The notes beneath the pieces are model-generated. The model searched no databases. It saw nothing but the letters and a program-made list of their open reading frames with translations, and had not been told where the DNA came from. From positions 1-64,000 of the forward strand of contig FWCC01000180.1 in assembly GCA_900169235.1 (NCBI GenBank): a DNA stretch of 64,000 nt. The letters are read 5' to 3'. Numbering within the stretch: position 1 is the first letter of the stretch; each line of letters begins with the position of its first letter. A program made the position numbers and the translations under genes. The DNA comes from Zarea fungicola. Its lineage: Eukaryota; Ascomycota; Sordariomycetes; Hypocreales; Cordycipitaceae. Positions 1-11,822 of this stretch are shown piece by piece.

Positions 1-929
1 TGGGGGCGTGGCACAAGTAGCTACTTTGGGAATGATGAGCAACCGGTGGGTTTTACTTGCTGGTGACTACGTTTAGCATAGCGTGGTGGTCTGCTTGGCA
101 TTGGTTGAAGACAAATTGCCGGCGAAATGGAGGCAATTAGAGTAAGCAGAATTAATAAACATGACAGGAACCGAAAGTGAAGCTCCACCTGCAAGCTCTT
201 CATACTAATTGAATTGCTTTATTTTATGCCGTTTTATTTATTCATCCCCCCCCCCCATCAGCTTTAATGATGTTACCAACATAAAGCTCTGTGACAGACC
301 ATAGTTTGTTGGTTTTCTAGTTTAAATTTAGTATCATTCGTCTGTATGTTGATCGCGGGGATGCAAAGTCACTAGTTGCTTGGCGCTGCGCCATTGATCG
401 ACACATCCCTGACATGGAATGGCCGGCACTCCCGGATCTAGTTGGTCCTTTGGCCGCGAATTCACGGACGCCAGCCAATACTATTGCGCCTTAAATTGGA
501 TATTATTTGGCCTTCTCCTTGTCATATACTTATCACCAAGTAGTGATATAGATGCCAAACAGTCCCCTGCGGGCTTTGTTTCAGGATGGTCCTTGCGCCT
601 GGTTTGAGCTAGGATTAGAGTTATGAAGGGGGAGTTAAAGTGTCTTGAACCACCCCATGGAAATGTCCTATTAAAAAACAGTTCCGAGGTTAATTAATAC
701 CCACGACAGGATTAAGCACAACCAGTAGCTCCAAGAAAGAGAGCAGAGTCGCATGGACCATCTGTTTAGCCCGAATGAGGGCGCTTGCCTGGTGCAGCAT
801 TGCAGGGGTAGGACCGACTGAGTGGATAGAAAGCAAAGTTGTACAATTCGGTCTAGAATATATCGTTCTATCTAATCTAAATAACAGAATATAACATGAG
901 ACTGGTATATAGGTTGTATACATTATGCT
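1..929. other. Gene-free flank
   Basis: Only short open frames without recognisable domains. A run of ten C starts near 247. This is downstream of the secreted cysteine-rich gene on the minus strand, so its 3' end probably lies just below 930. Confidence 0.5.
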
Positions 930-1316
930 CTAACCGGAGCACTTGCCAGTGAAGCAGTAACCGCACTGCTCGGAGCCGCCACCAAGACCGACGTTGATGC
1001 CGCCAGAGCCGTCCTTGTTCTCGGCGCAGCACTTTCCACCCTGGTTGCCACTGTATTTCAATTCATAATTAGCTACTGCCATTTGTTTTCATAGATTGCC
1101 GCACAAAGGCACATACCAGTTGTGGAAAGAGTTCTGAGCGCGCAGCAGCTTGCCACCGCACTCGTCAGAGGCCTTGCGGGAGCCAGAACAGCCCTTGCGA
1201 GCCTCGAGAACGTTGACCTCCTCGGCGGGAGAGAAGTTCTCCTCAGGGACAACAATGGCAGTGGCAAGAGCAGCCATGGTGAGGACCATGGAGGCGAAAG
1301 TGGTGGCGACCTTCAT
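930..1316 (-). CDS. Small secreted cysteine-rich protein, 106 aa
   Basis: Two exons (1316-1117 and 1050-930) flank a 66-nt intron with GTATGT donor and ATACAG acceptor; splicing replaces a premature end with a cysteine-rich tail. The product starts with a clear signal peptide (residues 1 to about 20, MKVATTFAS...). An acidic pro-segment follows, ending in LEAR (residues 37-40), a spacing seen in many fungal secreted peptides processed after a basic residue. The mature part would be about 66 residues with eight cysteines (43, 53, 67, 74, 75, 96, 99, 104), enough for four disulfides, and is glycine-rich. It should be exported. I do not recognise a named family; effector, antimicrobial peptide or structural peptide are all possible. 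The TATA-like box at 1402-1409 supports the start. Confidence 0.82.
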
Positions 1317-2468
1317 GATTGGAGATGGGTAATGATGTCAAATTATTGCAGGTGTCTTTGTGTCTGGAGTAGAAGCAGTGTTTTGAGGTGAAGACCGGAC
1401 ATATTTATATTCCTGGAGGAGACATTTCTCAACAGTCTAGAACATAACTCTATCTAGCAAGAGACCAACACACGAATGCAAAAGTCAATAATGAACTGAT
1501 TCATGCATGTTGACTAATGTTCTAAAGAAGCAATCGTTACGTCGGAAGGCGATGCGGATCATCGCCGGGAAACCCTCTGGTAGATGGATGCTTGGTTAGG
1601 CTCGTGGCCGATTGCCTGACTGGGCTGCCCAATGTAACACAGCATTGGGACTAGCTTACGTTGGCTGACACTACGGCGTGCTGCCCGACTTCCGAACCTG
1701 TAAAAAGTTGTTGGTTTCGTAGCGGAATGTCGCGCCTGCAGCCCTGCCAGCCCTGTCTCAACAAAACAGCCCAGTAATAAGCCCTTGTCTTACTGCAATA
1801 ACCTTGCTAGTCTGTCTGAAATGAGCCTTGCTAGTCCTGTCGATCGATATGGATTATCGTCTAAGTTTTGGGTTGATTTTGCATCGATTTTGAAAAGTCT
1901 CCGAATGATCCTTCTTTCTGCGATTTGTCTCGACAGTTTATTGCAAAGGCTGTCACTGCGATGCCAATTACCCAGATACAGCATCTATGCGGCTGCCACA
2001 GAGCAAGAAACCCCTCATGCTTCCTCCACAACTTATAGCATCATCTAGGGGAAAAAAGCGGTATTTCAAACTTTAATTACCGAGCAAGGCCATTCATTAT
2101 ATGGGGTACATGGTGATCACAGCTTACGTGGGCTGACTTGAAGGACGGACAAGCTTGGTCTGCCGAAAAGGGACAGCAGGATGCACACAAGGCACACGAC
2201 ACACGACAGCCCGGCCAATTGATTTTGTTTGCTTTATTTTTATCCTTTGTAGCTACGTAGTCCCTTGTTCCTATTGCCGGAAAGGGTCGCGCGGATGCAT
2301 AGAAACCATTGGCGGGTAGGCGGCGACATTAGTTTCAGCCCAACCGTCAGCCGCTGGTCGCTGTCTCCACGTCGATCATCATCATTGTTGCCAAAAGCAC
2401 CAAACTGAAGCACTGCTTTCTCACATCTCACACCAACATTGGTGGACAAGATTCGACCAGAAAAAAAA
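1317..2468. promoter_or_regulatory. Divergent intergenic region
   Basis: It separates the secreted peptide gene (-) from the F-box gene (+), so it must hold both promoters. Short open frames at 1785-2048 on both strands show no recognisable domain. A run of nine A directly precedes the F-box ATG at 2469. Confidence 0.5.
1402..1409 (-). promoter_or_regulatory. TATA-like box of the secreted cysteine-rich gene
   Basis: On the minus strand the bases read TATAAATA, about 86-93 nt upstream of the ATG at 1316. This is a usual distance for a fungal TATA promoter with a short leader. Confidence 0.5.
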
Positions 2469-3881
2469 ATGACGCTGCCGGAGTCTCCGTTGCTCCTGCC
2501 CGAAGTCCTCATCGACGTTTTCTCCATACTCAAGGACAGCGACTCACCGACCCTCGCCTCAGTCATTCGCGTAAACTCGCTCTGGTTCGAATGCGGCATC
2601 AGTGTTCTGTGGCGCGATGCGTCGTGCGAGGCGCTCGCCGCCATCGAAGATGAGAAGCGCAGGCAGTTGTACGCTGCGCAGATTCAGTCGCTGCATTTTT
2701 CCGGCGACGAGGAGTCTGCGCTGCACGAGACCTTCAAGACACTCACCTTCTCCAGCCTAAAGGACATATCCCTCGACTCCTATCGCCCAGCTTCCAGCAC
2801 TGGGTACCACCTCCGACAATACTTTAGCCCTGCGCTACTGGCTTTCCGCTTCTATGGCGGTAATCTCAACGATGAGCTACTCGACAGCCTGCGGAATCAA
2901 AGTTGGAAGCTGCGGCAGCTGCTGATTGACTCGCCAGGCCCGGACATCTCGACTGAGGGGTTTCTCCGATTTATATCTGAATCTACAACACTGCAGGACA
3001 TGAAATTCATGTATGGAATGGACCGTCTTGTTAATGACGACCTTTTAGTACACTTGGCAAGTCGACCGGACCTCATCAGATTGGGGACGGGCCGTCTGGT
3101 CTCGCCCACACTCCTGGAGCGCATCTCCACAACTGTTGCTAAGCCGTTTCATGCTCTGCGATATATGCGCATCAAAGCATCGACTACAGACTTGCCTATC
3201 CTCCTTCCACTCCTACCAAATGTCACTGGTCTGAATTTGCAGCTGGTTGGCCCTGCCGAGGACGTCTTGGAACACATTTCGGTGATGCGACAGCTCGAGT
3301 TATTAGAGCTTGAATTCGAAGATGTTGTCCACCTGGAAAAGAAGAGTCTCTTATCACTGGCCCAGCTTAGCAAGCTTCGAGAACTTCATATAAACCCCGA
3401 GGCCAATGTGAGCTCGCTCGGGTCTGGCTTCTCCGATGCGGATTTTAAAGAAGTGGTCTCCAAGCTGCCTACCTTGGAGCGGCTCACCTTTCTTGTCCAA
3501 TCTGACTTGTCGGCTGCTTCCCTACTGTCTCTGGCGAAATACTGTCCTCGGCTCGAGAGCTGCACCATGCCGCAGATGCTTGACATGGATCAACTCGGCC
3601 TCGCCACCCAATCTAAACCTCTATTTCCCAAGCTAACAGAACTCTCCCTTGGTGGGTTTGAGGCGCCTCCGCTGCAGGATGGAGATGAAAATTCCCAGTA
3701 AGTTTGTTTGTTTGCTCGGCAAACTGGCATATATCCCGAGACTAACACATTCGCCAGCACAAGAACCTCCGCAACCGACCTGGCCGCGCTGCTGCATCGT
3801 CACATGCCAAGACTGACGGAACTATATCTCGACAGCGATGAGGAATATTCGGAGGCTGTTTTGGATGCATTTGACCAATAG
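2469..3881 (+). CDS. F-box / leucine-rich-repeat protein, 450 aa
   Basis: Exons 2469-3697 and 3758-3881 are joined in phase across a 60-nt intron (GTAAGT donor, GCCAG acceptor). The open frame extends upstream to 2439 only through a TTG, so the ATG at 2469 was chosen. Residues about 8-50 look like an F-box (LPEVLIDVF, then VNSLWFECGISVLW). The rest contains degenerate leucine-rich repeats, for example LRELHINPEA, LPTLERLTFL and FPKLTELSLGG. Proteins of this build usually act as substrate adaptors of SCF ubiquitin ligases, with the F-box binding Skp1 and the LRRs binding the target. The target cannot be inferred. The neighbours share no obvious pathway. The family call is good; the function is generic. 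Confidence 0.85.
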
Positions 3882-4945
3882 AACAATAGATGCAGCTTTT
3901 TCTTCTCGCTGTCAATGCATGGCCAAGCCTGCAACGTGCTTGGCGAGTCTGTGCAGGATGAGAAAGAAGTCAGCAAGCTGCGCCACCGCCAATTCAGCTG
4001 CTCTTCCTATTTTAATCTTACGTAAAATTACAATGAAATGAATGAAAAAACGGCCAGTCATCGTTGCGCCGTTCCGGTTCTTCACCGCAGCCTTGTAATT
4101 CCGCCTGCCACTCAAGCCATGTCTCGGTATACATCTCTTGGCAAACCCTAGTAGCTTCGGTTGAATTGTATTTGGAGGGTTCCCAATAACTTTGATTCCT
4201 TTGAGCGGCATTCTCGGTTGATTGGACGAGGCACCGACAACTGCCAGGCCCCTTTGCATGGGCAATCTGCAGCCACTCGGTCCTACCAACCTAAAACGTT
4301 GGAAATTGCGAAGAGTACGCCCGAAGGGTCGTGAGAATCTGATATATGCTCATGAGCCGGAAGGTCTAGACTAGAAGCCCTGTCGGAGAACTATCTGCAG
4401 ATCCACCCAAAGGCGCAGCATTCGGCGTCGGCTGATTAGCGCAGCTCGGTAAAAACCCATTTGACATGGATAGCCAGCCATAAACAAGCATTGCAAATGA
4501 AGGGAGCTAGCACTGCATCGCTGCCTATTTATGGATCGATTAATAAGGGAAGACAGCTACCCCACGAGGCGCTTCATCGTCCCGCGTTCTAGACTTGCTT
4601 GGACATTCAATTGTCCTGCCGATAACCAAGATAAATTTCCCTACAAAGGCTGGCTGAGCTTATTATGGAGAAGCTCTACCACAAAGAGTGCCACATCATC
4701 AAAAAAGAATAATTAACTGCCACGTGTTAACCTGATAAGCGATGAAGCCAGAGGTAGATGACTTGAGACATGATGTAGTCGCTCTCTATGTTGATCGACT
4801 ACCAAATCCATATAGTAAAAAGGGCTTGTATGAAATAAATCTATTTACAACTACAGGTCTAATCAATGATGAAAATTACCATTTATGTGTAGTCTACCAA
4901 ATCAGCTCGTACCATGCTCTAGACATGGTTATCCGTAAATTTTCT
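3882..4945. other. Convergent intergenic region
   Basis: It lies between the 3' ends of the F-box gene (+) and the feruloyl esterase gene (-). I see no RNA gene, repeat family or supported coding frame. Confidence 0.5.
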
Positions 4946-5965
4946 CTACAGGCTGTACTTGGAGAAGAAGTCGAGGATTCTAGGCGAAGCGTTGAATGTA
5001 GCACGTTGGTGGCCAGGACGCTTGTTATCCGCATTGTCCGTCATGCTCGGCCAGTCGTGGCCGATGCTCGAGTCAAACACGTGCTGCACCAGCCCCTCAT
5101 CCGCGCCACTGCCATATGTGTAGAGGACCGTGTCTGACGAAATGGTCGACGTCGTGTTGTGGACGCTGAGCCCGTCTCTCTTTGCCCACTCACGGACGTA
5201 ATGGGGGATGGACGGCAGGCACGCGCCCTTTCGGTCAGAGTTGCCGGCGTACAGGATCGTGGTATCCGCGCCACCGTGAAACTCGAGGAACGGAATCTTG
5301 TCGCGGCCGGCGCTGCATGGAATGGTCACCGTGTTTGGGTTGCACCCTGCGCTGCCAGAGATGTAAAAAGCGCCGGACACGGGGGCAAAGGCGGCGATTC
5401 GCTTGGAGAGATTGTTGTCACAGGCCAGGACACCGCAGAAACCGCCGCCTTGGGATTTGCCCGTGGCATAGATGCGCGTTGTGTCGACGCAGTAGTGGCT
5501 CTCGATGTAGTCGAGAATTTTATTAGTGTAGCCTAGATCGTCGGAGCTGGTGTCGGGCGAGCCCTCCCAGTAACTCTGCCGTACCATGTCAGCATTAGAC
5601 CGTCGCAGCCGACAGACAGAGGATTCTCATTCCGCATCACGACTTACACCATCGGCCTGCGGGTAAACGATAATCTTGTCGCTGTTGAGAGAGGGGTTTG
5701 TAAACCCGTCCAGCTGGGCCTGGTCGTTGGCGGATCTACCACCGCCATGAAATGAGAGAATAGCTTGAGTCTTGGTGTTGATACTGTAGTTGGGTGGGAG
5801 AGACACGAGGGCGAAGCGGCCAGCGTCCTGTGCTGTAGGGATCGGAACCTTGAAGAGCTGGCCGCGTGTCTGTCCATTAGGCAAAGCCTTGCCGCATCCG
5901 GACGCGACTCTCGCTACAGCTGCGGAAGCAGTGGATGAAAGGAGGACGAGGTTGGTGAGATGCAT
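4946..5965 (-). CDS. Secreted feruloyl/acetyl esterase, CE1 / PHB-depolymerase type, 315 aa
   Basis: Exons 5965-5648 and 5575-4946 join in phase 0 across a 72-nt intron (GTAAGT donor, GGCAG acceptor). The product begins with a signal peptide (MHLTNLVLLSS..., about 17 residues) and keeps an alpha/beta-hydrolase core of the CE1 (feruloyl esterase C-like) type. Visible elements are the oxyanion segment SFHGGGRS, the nucleophile elbow GKSQGGGFCG with its serine, the acid segment FHGGAD and the late histidine in GHDWPS. Several cysteines suit a secreted fold. Known relatives cleave ferulate or acetate esters from plant cell-wall xylan. The length is normal for a single-domain enzyme with no carbohydrate-binding module. 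An AT-rich CATATATTG near 6050 could be its TATA element. The exact substrate remains uncertain. Confidence 0.9.
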
Positions 5966-7987
5966 TGCTTTTGACGGAGGGCAAGAATGGTGGTATGATG
6001 AAGAACCTGTTGAATGCCCAAGGGTGGCGATGGGCAGGGACACACACAATATATGGATCGTCGACGCTCTCCCACGTTCACACCACGGTGGCCCAATGAA
6101 ACACTGCCCGTTTCCATGGACATTTTAGCTGATCTGAGGACTGTTCCACCTGTCCAGATGAAGAAGATCTGACAAACCCAGCCAGGCGAGCCGTAACCCG
6201 TTTTAGCGTGCTCGCAATGTCAGGGTTGTCAGCGCCGCCCACACCATGCTCACAGCCCCAATTCTCCATGCGCCGCAGGCAGCTTCACACGCTTCGGCCT
6301 ACTTGCTTTTTCGGTACGGAAGAGCAAGTTTGCCGAATTTACCGCCACGCTCGGCACCCAGACGGAACTAACTAGCTGCCCTATGCGACAGGCATCGACC
6401 CGGGATTGCCGTGTTACTGCTTACTGCCATTGCCGCCCTCCGGCCGGAAATGGATCGAGCGCGCTGGACGGTAATAAAAGGTCTCTGTACGACATTGAAA
6501 ATGCTGCCAGGCGTGAAGCTGATGCCTTTATTTTCCTGATGGACATCATAAATGATAAGAGTCAATATAAAACGGGATACCGTTTACAATTACGCAGCGG
6601 TCGGCTTCGGTCCATAAATGAGGCCGATACCAGCCGGTGGAGATGGCGAGTAGCCAAGTATCCTTTTCAATCATGTTCTGCACTGGATGCTCTGGAATAC
6701 TATATTGGATTTCGGTGCTGCAATATGAGATTCTATTCAAATTTGACAACAGGCCGCAGGCTTTGCAGATCTTTTGACGCCACACTGGATAGAGTTGTAT
6801 TGCGCAATGTCTTGAGGAAAGATGAGCATGGCCTCGGCTATGTGGGGGAGAATCCTCGACTGCGCCGCATTCTACGGCAAATTCCCGCGTCGCCTGGCTC
6901 CCAGTTCTAACACTGTCGTGGGGTTCAATGACTGACTTTAACGAAGAAGTAAACATCGCAAGGTCTTCTGTCGAATTGCCAAAAAAAAAAAATGAAACGT
7001 GATGGTATCGGAACTGCTGAAAGCCTGGGGAATCCAGACGAGAGAGCTTAACCCCCAGTGCCTGGTTTTGTCGTTTGATGGCTCAAAAATTGTCTCCGGC
7101 GTGATAGACTCAACCAGCCAATTTTAATCTGTAGCTCCTCCAGCTCAGGCTGAAATCAGGAAGTGACACCCGCAAGCTTTGAGTAGCGTAGATGAATAAC
7201 TGTGTCTGTATGACCACGACAATAGCAAGCAGGAACAAAAAGTCCCTACCCTGTAACTGCTCTTTCCTGGGCCAGGTACACGCCGGATCAATTTGACAAA
7301 CTCTCATCCATTGAACTCTCTCGTGGCAGGAAAGTCTGATGGCCAACTAAGCCTTGTCACTTTGGGGCCCCGGAATCCCGCCCCGGAATCCCCCGCAAAT
7401 TGCTGCTCATTTCTAGACTGCCCTGTCGACCAATGCCCCTTCTGCTCTGCATTAAAGACCCCTACAACGCCACGACAATCTCGTCAACTTGGACCATTTT
7501 CCTGAAGAAGTAATGGTCGAATCGCCCTGCAGTAGTGAACCGAGTGCAGTGAGCACTCCAGCACTGTCCTTGTGAAAGCAGCCTTGCACGCTAAAGCACA
7601 TAGCCTAGTAACATTTCAGATACTTTCCATCTGCAGCTTCAGAGCTGAGACATTGTTGCAGCCGGGATTGGCAGTTTGCATATGGCGTTGAAAATACGGA
7701 CAGTTATTTCGACGTTGCAGTTACTCGAAATTTGTCAACGGCCAGGTGGTTCTGCCTATCCATTATTTTAAAGCCAGCACCAAATAACTGGCAGAATTCC
7801 AAAAAGAGATTTAATTTTTGCCAAAAGAATCATTGTCACCGAACCTGAGTTGTTGGGCTGATTGAGAAAGGCGATTGTTCTAAACTCCCAAATACGAATG
7901 AATAGTCGAGCCGGCAGAAAAGAAACAACTTGTCATTGGCTGTTTTGAAATCGTGTTTTCTGATGACACGTTTTACTCCAGATCTGG
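5966..7987. other. Gene-poor interval
   Basis: It separates the feruloyl esterase promoter from the 3' end of the next minus-strand hydrolase gene. The longest open frame (6383-6910, +, 175 codons) has no signal peptide, domain or compositional sign of coding, and is overlapped by an equally unremarkable minus-strand frame. A 12-A run lies near 6980. I see no confident gene. Confidence 0.45.
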
Positions 7988-9259
7988 CTATGGACTGTGT
8001 GCCTCTCTTAGCGCAGCGCAAACGTCGACCACATACATCTGCGCTTTGCGAATATTCAGCAAATAGGGAAATAAATGCGGAACACCAGTATAACGTCGAA
8101 CAGTAACTGCAACACCCGCGTTCCATAGCTTCTGCGCGTACGCCTCGCCCTCGTCGCGCACGAGATCAAATTCTGCAGTCGCAACAAACGTCTTGCAGAC
8201 CCCTCGAAGGTTACCCTCAATTGGGCTCTTAAAAAAGCGTGGACGGTTCTGTATACTTTGCATTTCAGCACTATTTTTTGGTTCTATGTTATCAATAAAA
8301 AACTTCATGCGATGCCAGTCAAGACATGGGGCAAGCTCGTTTTCCACAAAGGAAGGGTATGGTGAGTCTGACGCTTTGGTCAAACCCAGATGCGAAGTTG
8401 TCGTCGGTATCGTGAGGACGGCTTTCGCTATTGTCAGTGTGGTTTTTAGTGTGAACCGAAACTTTAAAGCCACATACCAAGTTTAAGTGGTAAGCCAGTG
8501 TCTCGCGCAAGCTGTTGACATACGGCACTTATGTGACCGCCAGCAGAGATGCCTCCAATTGATATTGAGTCAGGCAGTATGTTCAACTCATGGCCATGAG
8601 TGTGAATCTGGAAGGTGTCAGAAAATTACATTCATGGATGTAGGGTGGTACATACCCATTGAATGGCAGTCCAGCCATCGTCGTGGCCTTTCAAAAAAGT
8701 ATTTTCTGTCCCTTCAATCAGCATATCTCTTTGGTCGGTCCAAAATATTTTACGCACCAGGGCACAGACGATAATCCACATCAACTACCGTGATGCCAAC
8801 ACGGTTGCGAATTAGCATGCATAGTTCCGCATCAACGGTCAAATCGCCTAGAGTGTAGCCACCGCCTGTAGTCAGGGTTAGAAACCAGTGCATAGGCCGG
8901 GTCCCTCCACAGCGAGAAAAGTATTTACCATGGAAGTTGATATACACAGGATATGGCCCAGACCCAAAAAGAGAAGTTCGTGCATCAGGACTATATACTC
9001 GGGCAGTGATTGTGCGCCCATGATCAGAGGGTATTTTGATGTCATTAACAAACGGTTCAAACGTGAAGTCGCGGCACCAGTGCTGGCTGTACTGTTTTGG
9101 TGCGGAGCGAATAGCTTCAATTCTGGCTGTGTGAGCAGGTGGCTTGTATGCAAAGTAAAGATTATAATAGTTCTTGAAATCATCATCCAACAATGGAAGG
9201 AACGATGGATGAATTGGACTTTGAACGAGTCTGCTTGGCGCAGTACCAACAGATCCCAT
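7988..9259 (-). CDS. Alpha/beta hydrolase, hormone-sensitive-lipase (abhydrolase_3) family, 352 aa
   Basis: Five exons (9259-8929, 8865-8758, 8705-8656, 8607-8478, 8427-7988) with introns of 48-63 nt join in phase. Each junction restores a conserved motif. Exon 1/2 splicing builds the oxyanion HGGG (residues about 109-112). The exon 2/3 junction gives YRLCPEN, using a GTGCGT donor. Exon 4 carries the nucleophile elbow GISAGG (Ser184). The late segments DLVRDEG and GVPHLF supply the Asp and His of the triad. There is no signal peptide, so it is probably cytosolic. The family hydrolyses short-chain esters and sometimes lactones or carbamates. It is transcribed divergently from the MFS permease at 10107, which suggests action on an imported compound. 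The substrate is unknown. Confidence 0.9.
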
Positions 9260-10106
9260 CGTGGCTGGTGTTAGACAAGCAAGCTGGTATTAGACAAGAA
9301 ATTTGAATTTTCTTTCCACTGTGCTGTGATTCTTTATATTTTAACGGGGAACCTCAACGCAGTTACAAGTATTTACAGATTAATCTGACTCCTTTTAGAT
9401 TTTTTATCCTTTTAAATCGCGATTCGGCACCCGAGTGAAATGCATGGTCTCTTATCGTTTTGGGGCGTTGCGCCAACATCCCGTGTAAGATTTTAGCACA
9501 GTCCGTGGCGCCACAGCCTTCCAACTCCCACAGCTGCGGAGCTTAAGTCCAACACGAGTGCTTCCAGATTGTTCAATTATGCAAAGGTGTGCGCCACTTA
9601 CAGATCTTCGGCAGGCATGTTGTGACTTTCGTGGTGGTATACTTTCTGGCGCGAGCTCCGACTTTCCGACTCGTGACGCAATCAATTCGGCTGTGCTGCG
9701 GTACCGGTTCCATAAAACGAATGCGCATATTACAAAACTTACAGCGGCAAATGGAAGCTGACCAATGCACAGTGACAAATTGCTGGTTGATCTCATCGGG
9801 AAAGCTGCTACCCCAGGTCAAACCCCAGACTATTCGGAGGCAACCCGCAAGGTATTAGTTACCACTAGCGTGTTAATGTAGTACGCCATGAAAAATTGGG
9901 GTGTAGCTGGCATGCTAGAGAGAAAATATCGTAGCTTGTCCCGTGCGTTGAGATGTAATCTACAGTGTAGCCGATGTCGCGGGTCAACCAGGGCATAAGA
10001 AACAAATAAAATACGGTCCATCTCGCCCCGCAAACATAAAGAACTTGTATGGTGGGCAAGGTTTTTTAACTTGCACCACTTAGGAATTGCTACTGGAAAC
10101 TATACA
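9260..10106. promoter_or_regulatory. Shared divergent promoter region of the hydrolase and MFS genes
   Basis: These 847 bp lie between the starts of the alpha/beta hydrolase (-) and the MFS permease (+). Minus-strand open frames of 67-114 codons (9452-9796, 9830-10033) show no domain. The arrangement would allow co-regulation, but I could not identify a specific regulator site. Confidence 0.5.
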
Positions 10107-11822
10107 ATGACGGAAGCTGAAAAGACTGACCTTGAAGCAACGGCTTCTCAGGTTGATGTAGATTCTGTGCCAACACTATCGGCGGAGGACGACAAGCGGC
10201 TGCTACGCATTATTGACTCACGGTTAGAGATCAAGATCGAGAAACAAACTGAAGCCGTATCGACATCACTGACAGTTCTTTTATTCTAGTTTATTGCCGA
10301 TTATGGCAGTCTCTTACCTGTTTCAGTTTCTCGATAAAGCGGCTATAGGGTACACTGCTATCCTCGGACTGCGGCAGGATTTACATCTGACTGGATTAGA
10401 ATATTCATGGGCCAGTGGAGTATATTATGTTGGATATCTAGTCGCGTCCTACCCAGTGGGACTGTTGATGCTTCGGTGGAAGGTCGCCAAAACTATCGCG
10501 GTATCTGTGTAAGTTCTTTGTCCCCTGCTGTTTGCTCGAGAGATGCTGACTGCGGCTGGAACAGACTCATATGGGGCATTGTCCTGACTCTGACTGCAAC
10601 GTGCTCCAACCCAGCTGGGATTCTCACGAATAGATTTTTTCTAGGCGTGTCAGAGTCTGCTATTGCACCAGGACTGACTGTGGTTGTGTCAATGTGGTAC
10701 AAGAGATCCGAGCAGCCGCTACGACATGCAGCTTGGTTCCTAGGAAACACCGCGGCTGGCATATTTGGCGGTTTATTGTCAAATGCAATTGGTCACATTC
10801 ACTCAATTGCGCCGTGGAAGGCAGTTTTCTTAGTATATGGCTCACTAACAGTTGCCTGGTCGGTCGCCATCTATTTCATGCTGCCAGATCTCCCCTCCAC
10901 AGCATGGTTTCTGAAGGAAGAGGACCGGAATAAGGCTATTCTCCGAGTAAGGGAAAACCTGACCGGCATAAAAAATGACGAGTTTAAATGGTCACAATGC
11001 CTTGAGGCTGTTTTGGATCTCAAGACTTGGCTCATTGTTGGGATTCAGCTGGCATGGACCATCCCCAATGGCGCAAACAGTACCGTATGTCATACACACG
11101 CAATTCTTCCAAAGAAGGAGCTAACCCAATTTAGTTCACTTCGATTGTGGTTCAGGGATTTGGCTTCAATGTGGAACAGTCGCTGCTCCTCCAGGTGCCA
11201 GTATACGGCATGCAGTTGATCCTGGTGATTATCACAACAGGCGGCTCTACACTTTTCCGAAACACTCGCACATCGTGGATGGCCATGAACTTTGCCATTT
11301 CCCTTGTGGGCACAATAATGGTCCGCCAGATCTCACCAGGAAACAAATGGGCACGCTATGCTGGTGTTGTCCTTGCACCCAGCTATGCATCCAACTTTCC
11401 TTTAATTCTATCCCTAATGTCCAGTAATTTCGGAGGATTTACCAAAAAGACCACCGTGAATGCCATGGTAAGTTCTTCACCTGTGGGCGGCGGCGCTACC
11501 TGCATTCGAGCTTTTATTAATAAAATGGGCACAATAGTCATTCGTCGCGTACTGCGCCGGCAACATAATTGGACCTCAGCTTTTCACACAGTCCGAGTCT
11601 CCAGTATACAGCTCAGGGTTTCTTGGCCTGATTTGTTGCTTGGGCATTGGGCTTGTGCTGTGCATCGTGTCTCGCTTCTATCTCGCATGGGAAAATAGGC
11701 GCCGCGATTCACGAATGACCCAGGCTCAAGTGGACGAGTTTAATGACGCACAGCAAGGTCTCATGCTCAATCTCTCCGACAAGACGGACAAAGAAATTCC
11801 GCAGTTTCGATACGTCTACTAG
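10107..11822 (+). CDS. MFS permease, Dal5 / anion:cation symporter family, 490 aa
   Basis: Five exons (10107-10222, 10290-10508, 10565-11084, 11135-11467, 11538-11822) join in phase; the first intron uses a GTTAGA donor. The spliced protein shows the family layout: a hydrophilic N-terminus ending in RIIDSRLLPIM, TM1 with FQFLDKAAIGY, the segment RFFLGVSESAIAPG, then WFLKEEDR before the central loop. The second half has VVQGFGFN, YCAGNIIGPQLF and a charged C-terminus. Twelve membrane segments are expected. Characterised members import allantoate, nicotinate, biotin, pantothenate or other organic anions at the plasma membrane with protons. The divergent esterase next door suggests an ester or acid substrate. 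The N-terminal SRLLPIMAV transition supports the first splice site. Confidence 0.9.

Noticed and set aside
6383..6910. 175-codon plus-strand open frame
   Set aside because: No signal peptide, domain or motif; one frame of this length is expected by chance in 64 kb, and the opposite strand has an equally long open frame.
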